64,000 nucleotides of DNA from Effrenium voratum. Lineage: Eukaryota > Sar > Dinophyceae > Suessiales > Symbiodiniaceae. The position numbers and the translations under genes were made by a program. Below the pieces are notes generated by a model, which made no database searches, was not told the DNA's origin, and worked only from the letters and a program-made list of their open reading frames with translations. The stretch lies in NCBI GenBank assembly GCA_963377175.1, contig CAUJNA010003243.1:686279-750278 (forward strand), in the 5' to 3' direction. How positions within the stretch are numbered: position 1 is the first letter of the stretch; each line of letters begins with the position of its first letter. Shown piece after piece: positions 54,117-63,976 of this stretch.

Positions 54117-54466
54117 GAGATGGCTGTGGCTCAAAAACATGTACCAAAATGGCACCTCCATAAATGGAACCAAAGACTAAAACCGCGTAACCCTAGCTCC
54201 TGAATTTTGAGCCACAGCCAGATGTGGTTGCCCATGGATATGAGCAATTGGGTTCTGGGTCGCCATTTTCCATGACACCCAAAACTCAAACATGGCCTGC
54301 AAAATGGCCTGAGCCATGGACATGGTTCTGCAACCATGTGGTTCTCTGCGTTGCCAGGGTCGAGTCGTTTGCAAAATGGCGTCTTTGTGTCTCGAAGCTC
54401 ATAATTGGCGGGCACATGCTCCGAACCGTTGGGCATGGGTCCCATTTCAGGTATATAAATCCTTGA
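54056..54466 (+). CDS. 103-codon ORF interrupted by a Fam3 element
   Basis: GGCTTTAG precedes TGT CGC TCG CCT GAA. The frame reads SPEQGFGVPRESLWVGLMRD. Deleting 54,123-54,224 (Fam3 plus shared AGATG) continues VAHGYEQLGSGSPFSMTPKT, then VVLCVARVESFAKWRLCVSK and so on to TGA at 54,466. TTTCAG-GTATAT near 54,449 could be a donor. It overlaps the tail of the preceding ORF in another frame. Unrecognised. Confidence 0.33.
54119..54222 (+). mobile_element. Fam3 element
   Basis: GATGGCTGTGGCTCAAAAAC and TGAATTTTGAGCCACAGCCA ends, nearly perfect inverted repeat. Confidence 0.82.
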
Positions 54467-55365
54467 ATGGGTGGTTTGGATGGTTTTTTTTTTCCGTGGG
54501 TTTGGATGTTTTTAAACCCCAGTGCCTTTTGCAACCAACTGGGAAAGGCAGCCTTTGCAAGGTCCAAATCACCAAACCAAGCCACTAATTTTGGGGTAAG
54601 GTGACCATGGGTTTCCGAATGGATAGCGGGGTGTGCGTCAAGCGAAGAGAATCCCCTCTTGAGATTTGAGAAAAAAAACACGGCCAGTTGTTCGGTCGAT
54701 GGACGCACTTTTTGGTCGAAGCGGATGGGAGTTGTCGGACAAACTCTAAGGAGGGGTTCTCAAAAAGGCACCCCTTGCTCTTTGGTTAGGTTTGATCCAA
54801 AGAGCGGACGCATACATTGACGTGCACATTGGCCATGCCAATGTATGCGACCAGGATCTTTTCGGGGTCAAAAAGATGGCGATTGCCAGTCGTCCGGTTC
54901 CTTAGGTTTTTAGTTGCTTTTAGTTGGTTTAGTGGGGCACAGTGGGGTGGGGGGGGGGGGTTCAGTTTAACCATTCACTGTTAGAAAAGATGGCCCTTTT
55001 TCTGATTCTTCGGCCTTGTGCCGCCTTCTAATTTCGTTCAGATGCCGAAAGGGGCCCCGAATTTGGCCCCACGTTTTTATTTGTTTTAATCGCTTTTGGG
55101 GTTTTTGTCAAAGTTAGCAACTAGAAAGAAGGTGGTTTCCTTCTTTCCCGTGAAGCTGGGGGGGGTGACTTTGATGGTTGAGTCCTGAGGCCAGTTTCAC
55201 GAGAGCATCTTTTCACGCTCTGCGACAACACCACACGTGGCGAAATGCAAAATTTGGAGACTTTCCGCATGGACCGGCTAGGCTCCAGCAGGTTGCACTC
55301 CAGTGGGCCTTCTGCAACTTGGGGGCGCCTCTTTTTTTTTTGTTTGTTTGTGAGGGCGCCCTTTT

Positions 55366-55560
55366 TTGGTTGGTCTTCGAGGGAATCCCAAAGCAAAGGT
55401 CGCCGTTGCTCGGGGGGGTCCCCTAGAAAAAAACACAGCTGCTAGTTTGCTTGCCGCAGCCCCAAAGATCAAACTTATCGCGAGTCCGAATGGATTTCGG
55501 CAGATGCGGCTGAATGAAGAGCACTTCTTTAGCCGAAGAGAAAGCATGGCATGGCGAGAG
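55366..55560 (+). CDS. exon-like segment with canonical donor, product unknown
   Basis: The frame reads KAKVAVARGGPLEKNTAASL, LAAAPKIKLIASPNGFRQMR, LNEEHFFSRRESMAWR and ends at CGAGA-GTGAGTC, a good GT donor at 55,560. The 5' edge is unclear (the upstream 60 bp include a possible element). Charged and alanine-rich. A Fam1 element follows 12 bp after the donor. No family recognised. Possibly an early exon of the gene ending at 57,831. Confidence 0.4.
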
Positions 55561-55572
55561 TGAGTCATATTT

Positions 55573-55694
55573 CTAGGGGTCCCCATTCTTTCAGCCATCG
55601 TTCTTTTCAAAACCGGCTGTTTTTTTTTTTTCCTGGGTTTTGATGGTTTCCTGAAAAGAAGGATCCCTGGAAATAATGGGGAAGGCACCCCTAG
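55573..55694. mobile_element. Fam1 element
   Basis: CTAGGGGTCCCCATTCTTTC and GGGGAAGGCACCCCTAG ends; both arms form a hairpin (CATTCTTT/GAAATAATG). Confidence 0.85.
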
Positions 55695-55958
55695 AATATT
55701 TGCCCACGGGCTGGTCTTAAACTTGCCGTATGTTTGGAAGTAGTGTGTTGAAAGGAGTTCAAGAGCAAGCTGCAGGCTGAGAAAGCCCATGCTATCTTTC
55801 AAGAGCCTGTAGGGAATCCTTTGAAAGTGAAGTAGTCAAGGAAATGGGGGTCAACCACTGTATCACAGATTTCGGGTCAGGGTTCCCGTGTTGGCTATGG
55901 ATTTTAATGGGGGAACCCCCTTTGAACAGCGGTGGGTGGACAGAAACCCCCCAGCTGA

Positions 55959-56557
55959 ATGACGTCCAGCACTTCGGGTCCCGAGAAGAAACATTCATAC
56001 CCTATCTTTCCCCACGGGAAATCGAACACCAGCCTTCAGGCCAATGTAAAGCCACGGGGGGGTATTTCTTTTAGACGAAAACTATCCCCCCCCCCCCGCA
56101 AAAAAAGAAGAAGAAACAAACAAACCAACATCCCAAAATACATGTTTCTCTTCTACTTTGCTTCCGAGGCCCTGCGAGGAGAAGTGCTTTGGCCCGGGGC
56201 CCGGCAGGGTGTTTCTCGTTTTGACCCGGTGGTCGCGCAAGAAACGCCGAGCCGCCGGGACTCCTATGTCAGTGGCCCTGGCGGTTGTGTGCGACTTGCT
56301 CAAAAGTTTTCAGCCTCGAGCGATTGGCGAACCTCATTGCCGATGATCGGCTCGAGCCGATTCTCAGATATGGGTGTGGCTCAAAATTAAACAGGAGGGG
56401 CAAGTTCCGCAGGTTTTGGTACCCATGTTTTCACTGAGGGCAACTCATTTTGGAATTCCGGGTTTTTGGTTGCCACAGCCATATTGCTTGGTATTGGTTC
56501 TCACTTTTATCCGACTTCCCGGACTGGAGACCCTTGAAACGCACATCAAGTGAGTGA
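55959..56557 (+). CDS. 162-codon ORF interrupted by a Fam3 element
   Basis: The frame passes VSRFDPVVAQETPSRRDSYV, SGPGGCVRLAQKFSASSDWR, TSLPMIGSSRFSD. Deleting 56,372-56,484 (Fam3 plus one ATAT) continues IAWYWFSLLSDFPDWRPLKR, TSSE and TGA at 56,557. The pieces (413 + 73) are exactly in phase. The stop overlaps a good donor, ATCAA-GTGAGT at 56,550, so it may be an internal exon. The first 60 codons lie in C-rich, lower-quality sequence and may not be coding. Retention of the element gives a TAA within eight codons. No family recognised. Confidence 0.45.
56369..56484 (-). mobile_element. Fam3 element
   Basis: TATGGGTGTGGCTCAAAATT and GTTGCCACAGCCATAT ends, reverse orientation. ATAT lies on both sides. 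Confidence 0.82.
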
Positions 56558-56623
56558 CAAACAAAGTTGGGAGGATTTTGGGGGCCAACCCCACTCACTC
56601 GGTGGTTGGGAAACGGCTTTTAC

Positions 56624-56709
56624 ATGTTTGCTTCTGGTGGTTTAGTGGTAAATCCAACCACTTGGCTGCTAAAATTCAAATTATTGCTCCCCTTTCAACG
56701 TCAACCAAG
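56624..56709 (+). mobile_element. Fam5 element, left end diverged
   Basis: GGTGGTTTAGTGGTAAATCC, ACTTGGCTGCTAAAATTC and TTTCAACGTCAACCAAG. Upstream GGFWGPTPLTRWLGNGFY is protein-like. Confidence 0.7.
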
Positions 56710-56721
56710 CTCAAGAAGTGA

Positions 56722-56827
56722 GATATTGATCAGTCAAGCATTCGGCAGGAAAACTTTGTGGCTGTCGCAGAGCAGGAAAATCGTTGGCGGCTCCTTTGGA
56801 GCCACAAGAGCGGGGAGGCCCCCAGAG
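56722..56827 (+). CDS. exon-like segment, product unknown
   Basis: The frame reads DIDQSSIRQENFVAVAEQEN, RWRLLWSHKSGEAPR and ends AGAG-GTTCGG, a possible GT donor. It begins 12 bp after a Fam5 element. An alternative frame (SEILISQAFGRKTLWLSQSR) is also open. Could be an exon of the gene ending at 57,831. Confidence 0.28.
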
Positions 56828-57166
56828 GTTCGGTTTTAAGCCTTGGAGGTTCGGTTTTCCCAAGCGGCCTGGGCTAACCCGCAAGAAACATCCACTTCGC
56901 ATGTTGTGATGTGCGCAGTGTGGGCTGATGTGCCAGGCCTGCCTTCCAAAGGCTGCAAGTAACTCTAGGCCCAGTGCTGCTGGTCACGGTAGGCAGCCAG
57001 GGTGTCTGACCTCTAGGTATTTTTTCATCATCTCACTTCCTGAGTTCATGAACTTTAAACTTTTTGGGAAGACCATTTTAGTGGTAATGGTAAATGTAAA
57101 GTTTGGACTTTTTTTGGGCCATCCACTCAGCAAGTGAGTCATATTTCCCGCCGGCCTTCTCAATAG

Positions 57167-57831
57167 CTTGCCTTCCTGAAGTCTGGGAGGGACCTCCAGA
57201 CGGCTGAGAAAGGAACGAAGCAGAAGGCTCATTGCAAGCCGTCTGGGTCCTTTTTGGCGGATGGGCGTAGATCTCGCGTCCCGGAAGTCGGGGAGAGAGG
57301 TGCCCGCAAGTTGTTCCGCTGGGCCCAACTCAACTTAAGGTTCGCGGCGTCATCCTTGAAGCTCCTGGGCTTGGCGCGAGGGATATGGCTGTGGGTGTCA
57401 AAGTCAAAGATACCATGTTGGGGTAGGTGAATTCACCACCCATTTTAGTCCATTTTAGTGGGGATTGGGATGTTCACTGGGGGTACGGCATGTTGACCCA
57501 TGGCCATATGTGTTGGAGTGGAATAGGGCAAAACGCGCCCCAAGACCGACGGTGAGTCACTGAAACCAAGGATCCTTGTTGTACATTTTTGGCGGCTTCT
57601 CGCGCAGGGCGCGAGCGGGTCTTTAAACGAAGGCCCGAGGAAGCCTTAAGAAGAGCCCGTTTTGAGGAACAGCAAGTTTTGTGAAGATTCATGGTTGTTG
57701 TTGGGAAGCATTTTGCATTTTTGCTTATTGTGGTTTAGTGGTTGAAATCCCCACTTAACTGCTAAAATTTAAATATTTACTCCCCTTCCAACGTCAACCA
57801 AGTTTTGGCTCTTTCGAATTATGATAGATGA
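57167..57831 (+). CDS. 106-codon 3' end of a gene, two exons, Fam2 and Fam5 elements
   Basis: TTCTCAATAG precedes exon 57,167-57,386, which reads LAFLKSGRDLQTAEKGTKQK, AHCKPSGSFLADGRRSRVPE, VGERGARKLFRWAQLNLRFA, ASSLKLLGLARGI. It ends at ATAT, where a Fam2 element (57,387-57,509) sits directly before a GTGTTGG donor-like site. The next exon follows CGCGCAG at 57,608 and reads RERVFKRRPEEALRRARFEE, QQVL to 57,681. A Fam5 element plus one CAAGTTTTG copy (57,682-57,807) is skipped. The C-terminus is ALSNYDR and TGA 57,829-57,831. The pieces (220 + 74 + 24) are exactly in phase. Very basic. No family recognised. Retaining Fam5 gives an immediate TGA. Confidence 0.5.
57387..57509 (+). mobile_element. 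Fam2 element at an exon edge
   Basis: ATATGGCTGTGGGTGTCAAA and TGTTGACCCATGGCCATAT ends, with ATAT on each side. Confidence 0.85.
57682..57798 (+). mobile_element. Fam5 element with exact 9-bp duplication
   Basis: CAAGTTTTG at 57,673-57,681 and 57,799-57,807. TGAAGATTCATGGTTGTTG at the left and CCTTCCAACGTCAAC at the right. Confidence 0.88.
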
Positions 57832-57844
57832 GAAGTATACGACT

Positions 57845-58015
57845 GAAAGATTATGGGAAGACTATGGGAAGACTGCGGGAAGGACTACAGGAAGACTACT
57901 GGAAGACGACGGGAAGACTACGGGAATAAGGTTGTAGACTACTGGAAGACGACGGGAAGACTACGGGAATAAGGTTGTGGGAATAAGACTAGCAAACTAC
58001 GGGAAGAGACTACAA
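57845..58015. repeat. GGGAAGACTAC minisatellite
   Basis: About 14 imperfect copies of an 11-13 bp unit (GGGAAGACTAC, CTGGAAGACGAC, GGGAATAAGGTTGTG). Confidence 0.9.
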
Positions 58016-60372
58016 GATTACATGACCAAACACCCTCAAACACGAAGCTGAGTTTGCAAAACAAGAGATTCAGAGATATTCCAGTTGGGTACACAAGGTG
58101 TTTGGCGGCGGGTTTGTCTTATTGTGACCTGCTACAAGAGGCCGCGTTTGGTAGGGAGGAGGCTCAGAACAGCGCGACCCAAGGACAATTTGGACTTTGG
58201 CAAAGCTCCATTTCCCAATGGCGAACCATTTGGAGGACGTAGACGGTGGATCTACGCGACGCGTGTTTTTTTTGCCGAGGAAACGGCGCCGCCAGGGTTT
58301 TTCTGTGGATGGTTGCAGAATTCCGTTCGTTTACGTTGGGGAATCGAATCATCAGCCAGGGTTTCTGAACGGTGGAGCGAGAAATGGAATTCGAAGACGT
58401 CCACAGAACATGTTTTTTCCCATGGTCAGCTTTTAGGGGAGAGACCTGCAGCCATTTTTTTTCCATGAGCCGATGCTCAGGCGCCTGCACGGCAAAGCGC
58501 AAGGAGAGCTCTGGCAGCCTGCTGCGAAAGCGCAGGAGGGGCTTGGAATTGGGGAGGGGCCGGGGGGGGGGGGGGGGGGTCGGTCCCTCCCAAAGCTTCA
58601 TAGTTCTTGGATGAATATGTTTGTTTTTTTTTTCCTGGGGGGTTGTCTCAGTTTTTTTTTTCTTTAGCGTTCTGTACGTCTCTAGTAGGGGGGGGGTGAA
58701 ATATGTCAGAGGCTGCAAAAAACGAGTTTTTTCAGCTACCAGACCAAGGGTTGTGAAGCAAGCAGTCTGATTTGGCGCCTGAGGGCAACTCAGGGTGGTG
58801 GGGCTTGGGGGGTGGGACAAGACATTCAACAATATCATGGAAGTGGACACGAGGTTTTGGAAGACCATCATCTCAAGGACCCACATCATGCCCTGCGTCA
58901 TGATTGAACCGAAAAGAGGCTTTTAAAACGACGCCATGCTCGCATTGGACCTCTCTTTGCTTTGGTGCATTTTGCTTGGATGTTAGGACTGTCACTTTTT
59001 GCCATCTAGATGGGTTTTCCGAATTAGACCACTAAAAGTTAGTTAAACTTTTAGCAGGGGAGCAGATTTGGCCACCGAGTTTGGTTGGTTCCTTCGTTGG
59101 TTTCCTTTGGGTTTCAACGAAGAGCGACGGTTTCCCCGGCGCCAGGAGCACGCTGGGCTTGCTCCAGCAGGACACCGCGGAGCCGCTGCGGTCCTCCGGG
59201 CGCCGCGGCAAGGCGCCGGAGCTGTGGCTCGAAAAAACCGGCGCCCAAAATGCACTTCCTGAGCGGAGATCAGCTCGAAAAGTCCAAAAGATCTTGTGCG
59301 CTTTTAACATTGTCTTCCAAAGCTTAAGTGGGCTGCCGATCCGTTTTCAGCTCCCCTGCCAAAAGTGAATACCTTTTAGTGGGTTTAGTGGAAACCACTA
59401 AACCGACCAAAGGCCTAAAGACCTAAAGAACCAGACGGCCGGGAGAGGAGAAGGGACGCGTCCTTTGGCCACAGCTAGGATGCGCCACAAGCAATCAGGA
59501 ATCTCCTGCATCTCAAGGCTTTCCCGCGTCCACTTCTGCTTAGCCCCTCCACAGGACCTGAACCTTTCGGGGCTCTGCTCCAGGAGATATATGGGGGCAC
59601 TACGCCTTCCCAGTGCCGTTCGAGCTCCGGCCGCGTTCCATTCCGTGTTTCTTTCTTCTTTGTCTTGGGTGTGAACAGCACTCGGAGCGGTTGCTCCGAT
59701 GTATCGCCTGGAATCTCGGCGGGCAGGTGCCTGACCAGTGGATGCCCCCCTTGGACGCGTCCACAGGCGTGTGGGCACATGTGGCACGAAGTGGGTGTGC
59801 GTTCTGTAAGGGAACCCTTTGTGATTTTTGTGCATGTAAGTGACTGGTTGACTTCGAGTTTGTTCCGCCAGTTGTGCTGTCGCAGCTTGGGTGCCTCATG
59901 TAGAAAGGAAACAACGCCCCCCCCCCCCCCCACCCAGCAAAACGATCGACATTCCAGGGTTGGTGGGATGTTCAAGAGGGAATCTCCCCCTTCATATGGG
60001 AGGCTAGTCTTTGGAAAGCGACAGCCCTGGGTCGAAACATTGTGATGTGCTGCCGTAGCTTAGCCTTTCGCCTCAAGGCGCGTGGTTTTTCACGTAGGTC
60101 ACAAGTCTTCGGGTTGAATTGGTTTTTCCATGGGTTGTTCAACTGGTCTCCTTTTGTTCCCCCCCCAAAACATTGGTGGTTCCCTTTTGCCTTCCTTCTA
60201 AGACCCACCCCCGCAAAAGAGAGAGAGAGAGAGAGATTGAGAGTGAGGGAGACAGTGAGACAGATTCGCGGACCCCAAAAGGGCTCCAACAGAATGGAGT
60301 CTCGCTGCCTCGCACCACCACAAATCACATCTTGGAATGGCACCCAAACGTCACCCAGAGGAGTTGAGATGA
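58016..60372. other. Fam6 element, low-complexity runs, no firm gene
   Basis: 58,305-58,345 is a Fam11 fragment (TGTGGATGGTTGCAGAATTC). 58,560-58,580 is a G run. 59,105-59,290 is a GC-rich open frame (STLGLLQQDTAEPLRSSGRR) that may be exonic. 59,910-59,935 is a C run. 60,215-60,265 is GA repeat. 60,045-60,125 has CGTAGCTTAGCC and CGGGTTGAATTGG boxes loosely like a tRNA-derived sequence. Confidence 0.4.
58974..59081. mobile_element. Fam6 element
   Basis: GCTTGGATGTTAGGACTGTC, CCACTAAAAGTTAGTTAAAC and TTTTAGCAGGGGAGCAGATT. Confidence 0.75.
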
Positions 60373-60769
60373 GGCAAAGATAGTTGCGACTCCCTGGCTC
60401 TCCTCGTAAAAAAAGAAGCCAGTTTGAGCAGGGCTCCTGAATAGATCTCCATTTCATTTTGGCCACCATTTGACACATGTGGCTCTTTCCACCCAACCTA
60501 AAGTTGGAAACAACACCATTTACAAGCAAGGCAATGTTCAGGTGTATAACTTACCTCTTAAAAACACAACTTTTCAACTTTTTGGGGGTAACATGGGCTA
60601 TATGTCTGTAAAAGGTTAACTTCCCCGATCCTTGGAGTTTTAAGGGGTAAGGTAAGGATCCCTGTTGAGGGGTTTGCCCAAAAGAGACATGGGTCGTGGG
60701 CCACGCCCAAGAATTGGGCTACCCAACATGGACCCTTGGACTGGACAAAGATTGGGTCCAGATCCATAG
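60373..60769 (+). CDS. 52-codon ORF interrupted by a Fam7 element
   Basis: The frame reads KDSCDSLALLVKKEASL. Deleting 60,429-60,669 (Fam7 plus one TTGAG) continues RGLPKRDMGRGPRPRIGLPN, MDPWTGQRLGPDP and TAG 60,767-60,769. Short; unrecognised. Confidence 0.28.
60429..60664 (+). mobile_element. Fam7 element carrying a nested insertion
   Basis: CAGGGCTCCTGAATAG at the left, then the CAATGTTCAGGTGTATA block, which in other copies is followed at once by ATGTAAGGATCCC. Here about 105 bp intervene (60,549-60,653) before AAGGATCCCTG. TTGAG flanks at 60,424-60,428 and 60,665-60,669. Confidence 0.82.
60549..60655. mobile_element. element nested within Fam7
   Basis: ACTTACCTCTTAAAAAC at the left and GAGTTTTAAGGGGTAAGGT at the right form an imperfect inverted repeat. 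No other copy was found. Confidence 0.6.
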
Positions 60770-61662
60770 TTTTGACCCATACATGTTGGGTTGTTTTCAA
60801 GGGAATCCAAGGGGCAAAAAAAGCAAGGCACACAACCGAAGCATGGGCAAAAACACCCACCCGATTTTGGGGACTGGTTGTTCATTTGACAACCATCCAG
60901 AAATTCGACAACCATCCAGAAATTCGTATTTGTCCAGAGGGCGACCTCGCTCAGGCGGGCTGGAGCGCTCGGAGCTAGGCTTGGAGGCGCTCGGGATGAG
61001 GGTTTTGACGGGAAGATTTTTTGAGTCACGGCCTGAAGTCGAGGGACTGTAAGACTTTACGCGGAACCGTTGTTAGCGGCAAGTCATGAGTTTGGGCCAT
61101 GTTGGCTGAAGAAAGCCCTGGTGGATACCCCCTAACGGCTCCAAAAAGCGGCTCCGTTCAGTCCTGGAAGGACCATGTTGTAGTGGCAAGTAACGGAGTT
61201 TGGACCTTTCTGCCACGCCCCAAGGTCAAACCTCGGATTTTTTTGGGTTTCGGGGCAGGTGGACTACGAGAGTGGGTAGTCTTAGGCGGCGGCCGGGGCA
61301 AAGGGGGGGATTGAGGACGCATCCGACCAGTTCTGCCGAAAGCACCGGACGAATGACGTGGGACTTCGATCACGTGCCTTTGTCGGTGGTAGTAATCCCG
61401 AGGTCAACGTTACTCAGTAAGTGAGCCCTCAATCATGGCCGGTGGACATCTGGATCATTTGTTTTTGGGTTCAAATCTGTCAGGGGCATGTTGGTCTCAC
61501 CAACGAGCATGAATACCCAAAAGAAAAAAGAACATAAAAGAAGAAGAAGAAGAGGGATTCAGGCGGACGTCAAGAGGTGAAGTAGCAATGATTGGAGACA
61601 ACCATGAAAATGCCGTCAGGTAGCTGGAACACTCATGCAAATTCTTGGTAGCTCCCAGCCAT

Positions 61663-61755
61663 CCCGTAGCTGCTTAGCTTTTTTGGGATTAGTGGGGGGT
61701 TCCATTTATCCCACTAAAAACTAAACTTTGAGCGCGGGATCTGAGGGCATCCCAG
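61663..61755. mobile_element. Fam6-like element
   Basis: TAGCTGCTTAGCTTTTTTG, CCATTTATCCCACTAAAAAC and GGGATCTGAGGGCATCCCAG, the same variant as 49,756. Confidence 0.55.
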
Positions 61756-61931
61756 GATTGATTCCAGCTTTGTGTTACCCCCTACTTTGCTTGACTCCCC
61801 CAAAAGCAAGGGCCGCTCTCTTGAAGTGATGCAAACCGGGCGGTGAACCACACAATTTGTTTACCACCGCCGCCTCCTCGTTTTTTTGGTTCAACGTTTC
61901 ATTTTGTAAGCGCCAGATGAAACCGCACCTA

Positions 61932-62022
61932 GGTCCCCCAGTAGCACCTAGTGCCCTTCAACCCTTTTTTGGTGGAGGGTCCCCTACTAAAATAGACTGA
62001 GCTCAAACTACTGGAGGACCTA
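61932..62022 (+). mobile_element. Fam8 element
   Basis: TAGGTCCCCCAGTAG and CTACTGGAGGACCTA are a perfect-to-near-perfect inverted repeat. CCCCTACTAAAATAGACT core. Confidence 0.8.
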
Positions 62023-63156
62023 GAACATCCGGGGCAAACTTGGCCTTGGACTCCGCCTTCGGCCAGGCCACCTCGGAGGTGCGGCGGTGGCTGCTGGGGC
62101 AGACCTCGGGGCAGCAGTGCTCGCAGGCGCTCCGATCGATGGGCGCTCGGCGATCGGCGCGGGCCACTCCGGGCGGGGGCGGTCGGCGCTCGGCGCTCGG
62201 CGCTCGGCGGTCGGCTTTGGCCACTTGGGGGGGGGGTGGGTGGCTGGGTGGGGAAGGAGCAAGAGCCAAAAGGTTTTTGCAGCTGGAATCAGGTGGGATC
62301 AGGTGGTACTTGGGGATCCGATTCGGGATGTTCAGCTTTTGGAAGTGTGATGTTTTTTGCTGGACGGATCTGCGGCGTCAAGACTGATCAGGTCCCGGGT
62401 CCCTCATTTCGGGGGGGGTGATTGTAGCCGGGATGATATTTTTCACGTAATGTCACAGAAATGGAATGTCAAATTTGAACTGCGAAAGGTCAGACAGTCC
62501 CCGGGCGAATTCGAGCTTCGGTTTTCCTTTTCGCTTCCCTTCAGCACCTCCAAAAGGGGTACGCTCCAAAAAGACGAGCATTGATTGGGTTGGCCCAGAT
62601 GGCGCCTGAGAATTGTGCCTGGTTGCAGGTTGCCTTGAAACGTCGGGCTTGTGCCCTGTTCTCACATGGAAAGGTGTTTTGACTTGCGGGATCATTTTCT
62701 GGGCGTGTGTAAAGGAGGCAGGGGGATGGTCAAAATGCTGCCAGCTTGAGGGACCAAGGGTGCTTCAAGATTCAAGGACTTTCTGCGCGGAAGAATGTTG
62801 CAGCTCGGCCTTGGATGGCCACAGCGCAGAATTGCAGAACATTGCTAAATCGCTTTCTTCGGTTTTTCTCTGCCAGGGAGTCTCCACAAACAACCCAAGA
62901 GGTGTTTATTGAAGGTATCGATTTCTGTGGTGGTTTGCTTTGGTTGTGAGTTTCCATGGTGGTTTTCGTGGTTTTGAGTTTCCATGGGGTTTTCCTTTGG
63001 TTTCGAGTTTTTTCCGGTGCATGGTGTCCTTTGTTTCCGCCTTTCCCCCCCCCCCCCCCAAGCACCGATGTTCGAAGTGCACTAGACATATTTTTGGACA
63101 AAAAACACTTCTTCTGAATTAATCAAAAACATTTCATTTTTGCTAAGCAAACAAGG

Positions 63157-63905
63157 ATGGTCAAGCAAGGGATATGGGTGTGGCTCAAAATTAAACAGGA
63201 GGGGTTACCCAGGTGTTGGCCTTTGTTTCCACTTACGAAGGTTCCATTTTGGTACCGGTTTTTTGAGCCACGGCCATATGGGCGTGTGTGAAAAAGGCGT
63301 TGGAAACATTGGTTGGAAAGAGTCAGGTGATCCTGGACCGTGCACTCACGGTGCTGTCCAACTTCAAGTTGGCCAGCTGGACGCCCGAGGTCTCTCCAGG
63401 GTTCTTGACCGCTTTTGGGCAACGGATCTTTAGACTTTAACTTGTTGGGAAGTAAAGGTGTTTTCCACTAAACCCCCAAAAAGTTAAAAACTTTTTGCAG
63501 GGGGGTCAGCAACCAAAAGGTAAGTTGGACTATTCAGCACTTCCGAGGCATTTCCCATTTTGGAGCGGCAGTTTGAAGGGACAATACCAGAAAATTGCAA
63601 CTTTCGATTTGGGAATTCGGTGGCCCCTGCGGTTGGGCAGTTGGATGGTCCCAAAGGAATTGGCCCTAAAGGCCATCCAGAGGGCTCATTTTTTTGACGG
63701 TTTTTAGGGATTGTCAAAGTCAGACGGTTGTTTTGTTTACAGTTTGCTACCACTCAGGGGGTGATGTTGACTAGGGAAATTATTGGGGCCTGTCGCTTTC
63801 AAGCAGTTGGCTGATGCAAAAGGTTCCAGTGGACATCTGCGCGGAACGCATCGCAGGGCAGGTTTTTTCTTGGCATTCATCGAGCATACGGGCAAATCAG
63901 CGTGA
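63157..63905 (+). CDS. 143-codon ORF split by three elements of three families
   Basis: From ATG 63,157: MVKQGIW, then after deleting Fam3 plus one ATATGGG (63,179-63,282) ACVKKALETLVGKSQVILDR, ALTVLSNFKLASWTPEVSPG, FLT. After deleting Fam6 (63,412-63,519) GKLDYSALPRHFPFWSGSLK, GQYQKIATFDLGIRWPLRLG, SWMVPKELALKAIQ. After deleting Fam12 (about 63,683-63,790) VAFKQLADAKGSSGHLRGTH, RRAGFFLAFIEHTGKSA and TGA 63,903-63,905. The four pieces (22 + 129 + 163 + 115 nt) total exactly 143 codons. Each element introduces an in-frame stop or shift if kept. The frame is also open upstream of the ATG for 13 codons, so the start is provisional. Composition is that of an ordinary globular protein; no family recognised. 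The Fam12 boundaries are the least certain. Confidence 0.55.
63179..63280 (-). mobile_element. Fam3 element with ATATGGG duplication
   Basis: TGTGGCTCAAAATTAAAC and GGTTTTTTGAGCCACGGCC ends; ATATGGG at 63,172-63,178 and 63,276-63,282. Confidence 0.85.
63412..63519 (+). mobile_element. Fam6 element inside the terminal ORF
   Basis: CTTTTGGGCAACGGATC at the left and GTCAGCAACCAAAAG at the right are an inverted repeat (CTTTTGG/CCAAAAG). CTTTAACTTGTTGGG and CCCAAAAAGTTAAAAAC pair in the core. It ends in AG before GTAAGTTGG. Confidence 0.8.
63683..63790 (+). mobile_element. Fam12 element inside the terminal ORF
   Basis: GGCTCATTTTTTTGACGG, CCACTCAGGGGGTGATGTTG and GAAATTATTGGGGCC are shared in order with 44,753 and with 26,870 in reverse. 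Confidence 0.6.
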
Positions 63906-63976
63906 AGTTTTGGGGTCCGGGGAGTGCACCAAAATTGGGGGCAACCACTCGTTGCGGATGGATCAGGGGTTCCTAT

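Larger units (their letters stand above)
60770..63156. other. mostly unannotated; several weak ORFs
   Basis: 60,892-60,925 duplicates ACAACCATCCAGAAATTCG. Weak + ORFs: 61,099-61,314 (YPLTAPKSGSVQSWKDHVVV), 62,040-62,230 (LALDSAFGQATSEVRRWLLG, followed by a CGGCGCT repeat), 62,395-62,584 (QKWNVKFELRKVRQSPGEFE) and 62,613-62,912 (CSSALDGHSAELQNIAKSLS). None has a recognised domain. 62,940-63,010 repeats TTTCGAGTTTCCATGG-like units, and 63,045-63,060 is a C run. Confidence 0.4.

Noticed and set aside
60045..60125. Second tRNA-like region (CGTAGCTTAGCC, CGGGTTGAATTGG)
   Set aside because: Box spacing and stems do not form a cloverleaf.
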